Shown here one piece after another: positions 6,898 through 12,640 of a stretch of DNA of 12,640 bases. A program made the position numbers and the translations under genes. The DNA is taken from NCBI GenBank assembly GCA_900552725.1, contig USAT01000053.1, positions 1 through 12,640 on the forward strand, read 5' to 3'. Source of the DNA: an uncultured Eubacteriales bacterium (GTDB taxonomy: Bacteria; Bacillota; Clostridia; Oscillospirales; Oscillospiraceae). A model generated the notes under the pieces. That model did not search any database and was not told the DNA's origin. It was given only the letters and a program-made list of their open reading frames with translations. Position 1 is the first letter of the stretch; every line of letters begins with the position of its first letter.

Positions 6898-6957
6898 GGA
6901 CAGGAACAAGAACCCGCCCCGACCCAACAACAATACATATATGAAAGGACACGCACT

Positions 6958-8172
6958 ATGGATAAGATCAAAATGACAACGCCGCTGGTGGAGATGGACG
7001 GCGACGAAATGACCCGTGTGCTGTGGCAGATGATCAAGGATGAGCTGGTCCTGCCCTTCGTGGAGCTGAAGACCGAATACTACGATCTGGGCCTGCTGAG
7101 CCGCAACGCCACCAAGGATCAGATTACCATCGACGCCGCCAAGGCTACGGCGCGTCTGGGTGTGGCCGTCAAGTGCGCCACCATCACCCCCAACAAGCAG
7201 CGGATGGAGGAGTATCCCCAGCTGACCGAGATGTGGAAGAGCCCCAACGGCACCATCCGCGCTTATCTGGACGGCACCGCCTTCCGTGCCCCTATCGTGG
7301 TGCCCTTCATCCACCCGGTGGTGAAGAACTGGGAAAAGCCCATCACCGTGGCCCGTCACGCCTATGGCGACATGTATAAGGCCGTGGACATGGTCACCGA
7401 CGAGCCCGGCACCGCCACGCTGACCTTCAAGGGCGAGAGCGGCGCGGAAAAGACACTGACCGTCCAGACCGTGAAGGGGCCCGCCGTGTGGCAGGGCCAG
7501 CACAACACGGAGAAGAGCATCCGCGCCTTTGCCAAGAGCTGCTTCCAGTACGCCATGGCCAACAAGCAGGATCTGTGGTTCTCCACCAAGGATACCATAT
7601 CAAAGGTCTATGACGGCGAGTTCAAGCGCATTTTCGAGGAGGAGTACGAGAACAACTACAAGGAGAAATTCGCCGAGCTGGGCATCACCTATTTCTACAC
7701 CCTCATCGACGACGCCGTGGCCCGCGTCATCCGCTCCAAGGGCGGCTTTATCTGGGCGCTGAAGAACTATGACGGCGACGTGATGAGCGACATGATCTCC
7801 ACCGCCTTCGGCTCTCTTGCCATGATGACCTCCGTGCTGGTGTCCCCCGACGGGGTGACAGAGTACGAGGCCGCTCACGGCACCGTGACCCGCCACTACT
7901 ACAAGCATCTCAAGGGCGAGGAGACCTCCACCAACCCCATGGCCACCATCTTTGCCTGGACGGGCGCATTGCGCAAGCGCGGTCAGCTGGACGGCCTTGC
8001 CGATCTGGCCGCCTTTGCCGACAAGCTGGAAGCCGCCTGCTTCACCACGCTGAATCAGGGCACCATGACCAAGGATCTGGCCGGTCTGGTGGACGAGGGC
8101 TTTGAGACTCATCCCGTCACCTCCGCCCAGTTCATCGCAGCCATCCGTCAGAATCTGGAAGCCGCGCTGTAA
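6958..8172 (+). CDS. icd: NADP-dependent isocitrate dehydrogenase, homodimeric eukaryotic type
   Basis: Oxidatively decarboxylates isocitrate to 2-oxoglutarate and CO2 with NADP+, or runs in reverse as a reductive carboxylase. The 404-aa protein matches the eukaryotic-like family (human IDH1/IDH2) along its whole length. Visible motifs: substrate-binding MWKSPNGTIRAYLDGT; RHAYGD with Arg133, the counterpart of IDH1 Arg132; LIDD and NYDGDVMSD, which carry the metal-binding Asp residues; and EAAHGTVTRHY with Arg312/His313, which in this family contact the 2'-phosphate of NADP. The start at 6958 is chosen because MDKIKMTTPLVEMDGDEMTR is the family N-terminus and AAAGGA lies about 9 bases upstream; an upstream in-frame extension is repeat-derived. 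Its stop codon TAA overlaps the AAGGAGG of citD, so it is firmly part of the citrate lyase operon. Confidence 0.96.
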   Translation: MDKIKMTTPLVEMDGDEMTRVLWQMIKDELVLPFVELKTEYYDLGLLSRNATKDQITIDAAKATARLGVAVKCATITPNKQRMEEYPQLTEMWKSPNGTIRAYLDGTAFRAPIVVPFIHPVVKNWEKPITVARHAYGDMYKAVDMVTDEPGTATLTFKGESGAEKTLTVQTVKGPAVWQGQHNTEKSIRAFAKSCFQYAMANKQDLWFSTKDTISKVYDGEFKRIFEEEYENNYKEKFAELGITYFYTLIDDAVARVIRSKGGFIWALKNYDGDVMSDMISTAFGSLAMMTSVLVSPDGVTEYEAAHGTVTRHYYKHLKGEETSTNPMATIFAWTGALRKRGQLDGLADLAAFADKLEAACFTTLNQGTMTKDLAGLVDEGFETHPVTSAQFIAAIRQNLEAAL

Positions 8173-8183
8173 GGAGGCCGTCT

Positions 8184-8486
8184 ATGAAACTGATCACCAC
8201 CGGCAATGCCGGGACTATGGAATCCAACGACATTATGATCACCGTGGAGCCGTCCGACGGGGGCGGTGTACAGGTAGAGCTGACCAGCAGCGTCTATCAG
8301 CAGTTCGGCAAGCAGATCATCGCCGTCATCCGGGAGACGGTGGCCGGTTACGGCGTGGAGAACGCCGTGATCACCGCCGTGGACAAGGGCGCGCTGGACT
8401 GCACCGTCCGGGCACGGGTGGCCACCGCCCTGACCCGCGCGGCGGAAAGCCATGACTACACATGGGAGGTGCGGCAGAATGTATAA
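8184..8486 (+). CDS. citD: citrate lyase acyl carrier protein (gamma subunit)
   Basis: Carries the covalently bound acetylated prosthetic group on which citrate lyase works. The 100-aa length is normal for CitD. The motif AGTMESND places Ser14 exactly where the phosphoribosyl-dephospho-CoA group is attached in the Klebsiella protein. AAGGAGG overlaps the icd stop and lies 6 bases before the ATG. The 3' end overlaps citE by 8 bases (ATGTATAA), consistent with coupled, stoichiometric translation of lyase subunits. Cytoplasmic. Confidence 0.95.
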   Translation: MKLITTGNAGTMESNDIMITVEPSDGGGVQVELTSSVYQQFGKQIIAVIRETVAGYGVENAVITAVDKGALDCTVRARVATALTRAAESHDYTWEVRQNV

Positions 8487-9378
8487 GAAGGATCGCTTGC
8501 GCCGCAGCATGATGTTCGTGCCCGGCAACAACCCCGGCATGATCCGGGACGCCCACATCTACGGCGCGGACTCCATCATGTTCGACCTGGAGGACAGCGT
8601 GGCCTATACCGAGAAGGACGCGGCCCGCTTTCTGGTGTATAACGCCCTGAAAACCCTGCATTTCGGCACAAAGGAGACGGTGGTGCGCATCAACGACCTC
8701 TCCAGCGGACTGGGCATCGAGGATCTGGAGGCCGTCGTCCGGGCCGGTGTGCAGGTGGTGCGCCTGCCCAAGACCGACAGCGCCCAGGATGTCATCGACT
8801 GTGAGCGTGAGATCGAGCGCATTGAGCGGGAGGCGGGGATCCCCGTGGGCACCACCGGCATGATGGCCGCCATCGAGAGCGCCAACGGCGTGCTGAACGC
8901 CGTGGAGATCGCCAAGGCCAGCGACCGGCTCATCGGCATCGCGCTGGGCGCGGAGGACTACGTCACCGACCTGAAGACCACCCGCAGCGACGGCATCGAG
9001 CTGCTCTTTGCCCGCTGTATGATCCTGAACGCCGCCCGGGCCGCCGGCATCGCCGCGCTGGACACGGTGTTCTCCAACGTCAACGACGAGGAGGGCTTCA
9101 TCGCTGAGGCCACCCTGATCAAGAAGCTGGGCTTTGACGGCAAGTCCGTCATCAATCCCCGCCAGATCGAGCCGCTGCACAAGGTGTTTATGCCCAGCGA
9201 GAAGGATCTCAACAAGGCGCGGGCCATTATGGAGGCCATTGCCGAGGCCAACGCGCGGGGCAGCGGCGTGGCCAGCCTGAACGGCAAGATGATCGACAAG
9301 CCCGTGGTCACCCGGGCCAAGCGGCTGCTGGAGCTGTACGAGGCCGGCAGCAAGGCCGACGAAGTGGAGGAGCTGTAA
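8479..9378 (+). CDS. citE: citrate lyase beta subunit (citryl-ACP lyase)
   Basis: Cleaves citryl-ACP to oxaloacetate and acetyl-ACP. The 299-aa protein is an HpcH/HpaI-aldolase-family TIM barrel of normal CitE length. Visible motifs: RRSMMFVPGNNPGM near the N-terminus; DSIMFDLEDSV (Asp36, Glu38, Asp39); VRIND with Arg70, which binds substrate in the family; AAIESANG with metal ligand Glu133; and ALGAEDYVTDL with Asp160, the likely second metal ligand. The start at 8479 is chosen over an in-frame ATG nine codons upstream because GGGAGGT lies 8 bases before it and family alignment begins here. It overlaps citD by 8 bases and is followed by citF after one base. CitE-like paralogues also act on malyl- or citramalyl-CoA, but flanking citD and citF settle the assignment. 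Confidence 0.96.
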   Translation: MYKKDRLRRSMMFVPGNNPGMIRDAHIYGADSIMFDLEDSVAYTEKDAARFLVYNALKTLHFGTKETVVRINDLSSGLGIEDLEAVVRAGVQVVRLPKTDSAQDVIDCEREIERIEREAGIPVGTTGMMAAIESANGVLNAVEIAKASDRLIGIALGAEDYVTDLKTTRSDGIELLFARCMILNAARAAGIAALDTVFSNVNDEEGFIAEATLIKKLGFDGKSVINPRQIEPLHKVFMPSEKDLNKARAIMEAIAEANARGSGVASLNGKMIDKPVVTRAKRLLELYEAGSKADEVEEL

Positions 9379-9379
9379 C

Positions 9380-10909
9380 ATGGTAGAAGTGAACAAGATT
9401 CCCCATATCGACGAGATCAGCAACCACGGCGCGTTCGCCGGGGCTGGGCAGAAAAAGACCGCCACCTTCCGGGAGCGGTATCATCAGCAGAACAAGGTGG
9501 TGCCTTCGCTGGAGGAGGCCATTCGCCGCACGGGGCTGAAGGACGGCATGACCATCAGCTTCCACCACCACTTCCGCAACGGCGACCACGTCATCAACAT
9601 GGTAGTGGACAAGCTGGCGGAGATGGGTTATAAGAACCTGACGCTGGCGGCTTCCTCGCTGGCCTCCGTCCACGCACCGCTGATCCGCCACATCAAGAAC
9701 GGCGTCATCACCCATATCGAGACCTCCGGCCTCCGCGGTGAGCTGGCGGAGGAGGTGTCCCGGGGTCTTATGGACTGCCCGGTGGTGTTCCGCTCCCACG
9801 GCGGGCGGGCCAGCGCCATCCGCAGCGGCGAGCTGCACATCGACGTGGCGTTCCTGGGCGCGCCTTCCTGCGACCCCTACGGCAACGCCAACGGCTACAG
9901 CCGGGATGATGACGACGGCATCGCCTGCGGTTCGCTGGGCTATGCCCGCACCGATGCCAAGTATGCCGACAACGTGATCATCATCACCAATCATCTGGTG
10001 GCCTACCCCAACGCGCCGTGGGCCATCCCGGAATACGACGTGGACTATGTGGTGCTGACCGACGACATCGGCGACCCCAAGGGCATCATGTCCGGGGCCA
10101 CCCGCTACACCAAGGATCCCAAGGAGCTGCTGATCGCCAAGACCGCCGCCAACGTCATCGAGGCCACGGGGTATCTGTACGACGGCTTCTCCATGCAGAT
10201 GGGCAGCGGCGGCGCGTCTCTGGCCACCGCCCGCTTCCTGCGGCAGAAGATGATCGACCAGGGCATCCACTGCCGCTTCGCCCTGGGCGGCATCACCGGA
10301 CAGATTACCGCCATGCACGAGGAGGGGCTCATCGACCGCGTGCTGGACGTTCAGAGCTTCGATCTGGACGCGGCGCTGTCCCTGAAGAACAACCACTTCC
10401 ACCACCAGATCGGCGCGACGTACTACGCCAGCCACATGATCAGCGCGGCGGTGGATCAGCTGGACTTCGTGATCCTGTCCGCCCTGGAGATCGACACGGA
10501 CTTTAACGTCAACGTGCTGACCGGCTCTGACGGCGTGATCCGCGGCGCGATCGGCGGCCATCCCGACACCGCCGAGGGTGCCAGCCTGTCGGTGGTGGTG
10601 GCGCCGCTGACCCGCGGCCGCATCCCCACCATCGTCAAGCACGTCAACACCGTGGTCACCCCCGGCGAGGTGGTGGACGTAGTGGTGACGGAGCAGGGCA
10701 TCGCCGTGAACCCCCGCCGCCCCGATCTGAAGGAGAAGATCGAGGCCGCCGGACTGCATGTGTTCACCATTGAGCAGCTGCAGCAGCGGGCCGAGGCGCT
10801 GGTGGGCGTACCGGAGCCCATCCGCTATAAGGACCGCATCGTGGGCGTGGTGATGTACCGTGACAACACCATCATCGACGTGGTGCGCGAGATCGACGAG
10901 GATGCGTGA
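9380..10909 (+). CDS. citF: citrate lyase alpha subunit (citrate:acetyl-ACP transferase)
   Basis: Exchanges the acetyl group on CitD for citrate, forming citryl-ACP and free acetate. The 509-aa length is normal for CitF, a family I CoA-transferase relative with two similar halves. Recognisable stretches include ISFHHHFRNGDHVINMV near residues 54-75, VAFLGAPSCDPYGNANG in the middle, FALGGITGQ, and DFNVNVLTGSDGVIRGAIGGH with VTEQGIAVNPRR in the C-terminal half. The ATG sits one base after the citE stop, with GGAGGAG 7 bases upstream. Its end overlaps citC by 8 bases (ATGCGTGA). It works only as part of the CitDEF complex. Confidence 0.96.
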   Translation: MVEVNKIPHIDEISNHGAFAGAGQKKTATFRERYHQQNKVVPSLEEAIRRTGLKDGMTISFHHHFRNGDHVINMVVDKLAEMGYKNLTLAASSLASVHAPLIRHIKNGVITHIETSGLRGELAEEVSRGLMDCPVVFRSHGGRASAIRSGELHIDVAFLGAPSCDPYGNANGYSRDDDDGIACGSLGYARTDAKYADNVIIITNHLVAYPNAPWAIPEYDVDYVVLTDDIGDPKGIMSGATRYTKDPKELLIAKTAANVIEATGYLYDGFSMQMGSGGASLATARFLRQKMIDQGIHCRFALGGITGQITAMHEEGLIDRVLDVQSFDLDAALSLKNNHFHHQIGATYYASHMISAAVDQLDFVILSALEIDTDFNVNVLTGSDGVIRGAIGGHPDTAEGASLSVVVAPLTRGRIPTIVKHVNTVVTPGEVVDVVVTEQGIAVNPRRPDLKEKIEAAGLHVFTIEQLQQRAEALVGVPEPIRYKDRIVGVVMYRDNTIIDVVREIDEDA

Positions 10910-11888
10910 ATTACTGCTTTGCAAGGCCGTCCCCCCGCAGTGGGGGGCGGCCTATGCCGCTCTGCTGGCCGAAGGCGGCCTGCGGGATGAGGGGCACACG
11001 GACATCACTGCACTGCTGACGGAGGGCGGCGCGCTGCTGGGCTGCGGCTCACTGGGCGGCAAGGTCATCCGGCAGGTGGCCGTCTCCCCCGCCGCCGAGG
11101 GGCAGGACGCCTGCGCCCGGATCGTGACGGCGCTGGTGAATGAGGCGGCGGCCCGTGGCGTACCCTTCCCGTTTCTGTTCACCAAACCGAAGCATCTGCG
11201 GCTGTTCCGCTCGTTGGGGTTTTATCCCGTAGCGGAAACGGCGGACATGGTGATGCTGTGCCGCCGCCGAGACGCGCTGGCGCGGTTTCTGTCCCCGCTG
11301 CCCCGGTGGCAGGAGGGCGTCACCGGCTGCGTGGTGTGCCACGCAAACCCCTTCACGAGAGGGCATCTGCACCTGATCACCACGGCAGCGGCACAGTGCG
11401 ACCATGTGCTGGTGTTCGTGGTGGCGGAGGAGGGCGGTCCCTTTCCGGCTGCTGACCGGCTGGCGCTGGTGCGGGAGGGAACGGCACACCTTCCCAACGT
11501 GACCGTATGCTCCGGCGGCGATTTTCTGGTGAGCCGGGCCACCTTCCCTGCCTATTTCCTGCGGGACGAGCAGTCGGAGGAGGCGCGGTGTGATCTCGAT
11601 CTGACGCTGTTCGGCCAGCACATCGCCCCGGCCCTCCACATCACACGGCGGTTCGTGGGTGAGGAGCCCTTTTCCCCCACCACCACCGCCTATAACCGGA
11701 GAATGAAGGAAATGCTCCCCACTTACGGCATTTCCGTTACGGAGATCCCCCGTCTGGAGAACATCTCCGCCACCGCCGTCCGCCGCCTTCTGGCGGAGGG
11801 GCGGCTTGCCGACATCCAACCACTTGTACCGGAGACCACCTATGCCTACTGTGAACGTCACTTTGGAGGACATCCTCCGCGCCCGTGA
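10902..11888 (+). CDS. citC: citrate lyase ligase (acetate:SH-citrate lyase ligase)
   Basis: Activates citrate lyase by acetylating the thiol of the CitD prosthetic group with acetate and ATP, releasing AMP and pyrophosphate. The 328-aa protein has the usual two parts: an N-terminal GNAT-like domain (about 1-120) and a C-terminal nucleotidylyltransferase domain with the HxGH-type ATP motif HANPFTRGH (His147-His155) and a closing NISATAVRRLL, equivalent to the ISGT(x)VR motif. The ATG at 10902 overlaps the citF stop by 8 bases; no strong ribosome binding site is seen beyond GAGG directly before it, so translation probably depends on coupling. Its last 47 bases overlap the next gene. Slightly shorter than some family members (about 330-350 aa) but intact. 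Confidence 0.95.
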   Translation: MRELLLCKAVPPQWGAAYAALLAEGGLRDEGHTDITALLTEGGALLGCGSLGGKVIRQVAVSPAAEGQDACARIVTALVNEAAARGVPFPFLFTKPKHLRLFRSLGFYPVAETADMVMLCRRRDALARFLSPLPRWQEGVTGCVVCHANPFTRGHLHLITTAAAQCDHVLVFVVAEEGGPFPAADRLALVREGTAHLPNVTVCSGGDFLVSRATFPAYFLRDEQSEEARCDLDLTLFGQHIAPALHITRRFVGEEPFSPTTTAYNRRMKEMLPTYGISVTEIPRLENISATAVRRLLAEGRLADIQPLVPETTYAYCERHFGGHPPRP

Positions 11889-12640
11889 CGGGCGGGCGGA
11901 CGCACAGCAGCGGCTGCTGCACAGCCATCGCCTGCCGCTGGTGTCCTTTACCATGAATATCGCCGGGCCGGTGAAGTCCGCGCCGCTGATCGAGCTGGCC
12001 TTTGACGCGGGGCTGGAAGCCCTGTATGCCGCGCTGGGCCAACCGGAGGCGGCGGAGGTCATCCGGCCCACCACCGGGTGCGAGGCGCTGCTGGTGTATG
12101 ACCGTCCGGCGGCGGCGCTGAAGGACGCCTGCCTGGTGCTGGAGACCGCCGCGCCCATCGGGCGGCTGTACGATCTGGATGTGCTGGACGTGGACGGCGG
12201 CAAGCTGTCCCGTCCCGTGCCGCGCACCTGTCTTATCTGCGGCGGGCCGGTGACGATCTGCTCCCGCAGCCGCGCTCACGGGCTGGACGCCATCGTGGGC
12301 CGCACCAACGAAATTCTGGCGGATTTCGCCGCCGGATATCTGGCCGGTCTGGCGGCGGAGGCGTTGGAGCAGGAGGTTCGCCTGACCCCCAAGCCGGGGC
12401 TGGTGGACGAGCGCAATAACGGCGCACACAATGACATGGATCTCCCCCTGTTTCTGCGGAGCATTGACGCGCTGACGCCCTGGTTCCGCCGGATGGCGGC
12501 GCTGGGGATGGCGGGCGCGGACGCGGACGGCGACAAGGTTTTGCGCGCGTTCGGCGCGTTCCCGAACATCGACACGTCTCGCGTTCGCCGCAGGGGACAG
12601 AGCTCGTTTACCGACGTGCTCACCGAGGAGCGCGGGCGCG
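11842..12640 (+). CDS. citXG: CitX-CitG fusion, partial, C-terminal part disrupted or chimeric
   Basis: CitG makes the prosthetic-group precursor (triphosphoribosyl-dephospho-CoA) from dephospho-CoA and ATP; CitX attaches it to Ser14 of CitD. Residues 1-150 are CitX: TLEDILRARDGR at the start, LVSFTMNIAGPVK, PIGRLYDLDVL, and CLICGGPVTICSRSRAH (Cys130, 133, 140). From about 157 CitG begins, with EVRLTPKPGLVDERNNGAH (Pro183 to His196) and DM. It reads normally to KVLRA (Ala236). The final 30 residues, from 12550 on, do not resemble CitG: the expected arginine/proline/isoleucine-glycine stretch and GVNTHKG should appear here and do not, in this or the other two frames. The frame stays open to the window end. 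Start ATG at 11842 has GGAG 8 bases upstream and lies within the citC end. Fusion of the two enzymes is known in other citrate lyase operons. Confidence 0.88.
   Translation, partial: MPTVNVTLEDILRARDGRADAQQRLLHSHRLPLVSFTMNIAGPVKSAPLIELAFDAGLEALYAALGQPEAAEVIRPTTGCEALLVYDRPAAALKDACLVLETAAPIGRLYDLDVLDVDGGKLSRPVPRTCLICGGPVTICSRSRAHGLDAIVGRTNEILADFAAGYLAGLAAEALEQEVRLTPKPGLVDERNNGAHNDMDLPLFLRSIDALTPWFRRMAALGMAGADADGDKVLRAFGAFPNIDTSRVRRRGQSSFTDVLTEERGR
12550..12640. other. sequence of different character after break in citG
   Basis: From about 12550 the similarity to CitG ends abruptly. The next 91 bases are rich in CG dinucleotides and use codons such as tcg, cgt and gtt that differ from the ctg/ccc/gcc style upstream. 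All three plus frames and two of the minus frames are open or nearly so, so no gene can be assigned. It may be the start of an inserted element, a genuine rearrangement, or foreign sequence joined during assembly. Confidence 0.5.

Noticed and set aside
6853..6957. 35-codon N-terminal extension of isocitrate dehydrogenase
   Set aside because: It is read through the second copy of the palindromic repeat; the family N-terminus and ribosome binding site place the start at 6958.
9308..10924. Open frame of about 540 codons on the minus strand opposite citF
   Set aside because: Same antisense codon-bias effect; no start signal and no protein-like motifs.

Overview
The window looks like chromosomal DNA of an obligately anaerobic, fairly high-GC member of the Clostridia, probably an Oscillospirales-type gut bacterium. 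The evidence is an oxygen-sensitive [FeFe] hydrogenase, strong AGGAGG-type ribosome binding sites, strongly GC3-biased codons, an ATP-independent citrate lyase operon and a short GTAGGGG-type palindromic intergenic repeat. The taxonomic call is inference; there is no rRNA or marker gene to settle it.

Layout. Two operons diverge from a ~490 bp regulatory region (4060-4550). Leftward (minus strand) run: (i) a 611-aa fusion of the NuoF C-terminal [4Fe-4S] domain to a GltD-like FAD/NAD(P)H oxidoreductase (2224-4059, TTG start); (ii) a 578-aa NuoG-type [FeFe] hydrogenase with a complete H-cluster (494-2230); and (iii) two tandemly duplicated small lipoprotein genes (119-466, and a copy cut by the window start, 1-109). 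Rightward (plus strand) run an aconitase-family hydratase (4551-6788), a eukaryotic-type NADP isocitrate dehydrogenase (6958-8172), and the citrate lyase genes citD, citE, citF, citC and a citX-citG fusion (8184 to the right edge). The only sizeable gap inside the right operon (6789-6957) holds an inverted pair of a 27-bp structured repeat.

How it may work together. Citrate lyase (CitDEF, matured by CitX/CitG and acetylated by CitC) interconverts citrate with acetate plus oxaloacetate. Aconitase and NADP-IDH link citrate to 2-oxoglutarate with NADP(H). No citrate carrier or oxaloacetate decarboxylase is present, so the cluster reads more as a citrate/2-oxoglutarate node than as a classical citrate fermentation operon. 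The divergent hydrogenase is paired with a GltD-like (probably NADPH-using) module instead of the usual FMN/NADH NuoF domain. A plausible but unproven idea is that the two operons share NADPH: made or used by IDH on one side, and exchanged with H2 on the other.

Two things need care. The citG half of the last gene loses all CitG resemblance at about position 12550, with the expected GVNTHKG region absent in every frame, which suggests a chimeric contig end or a real insertion. The lipoproteins have no recognisable function.
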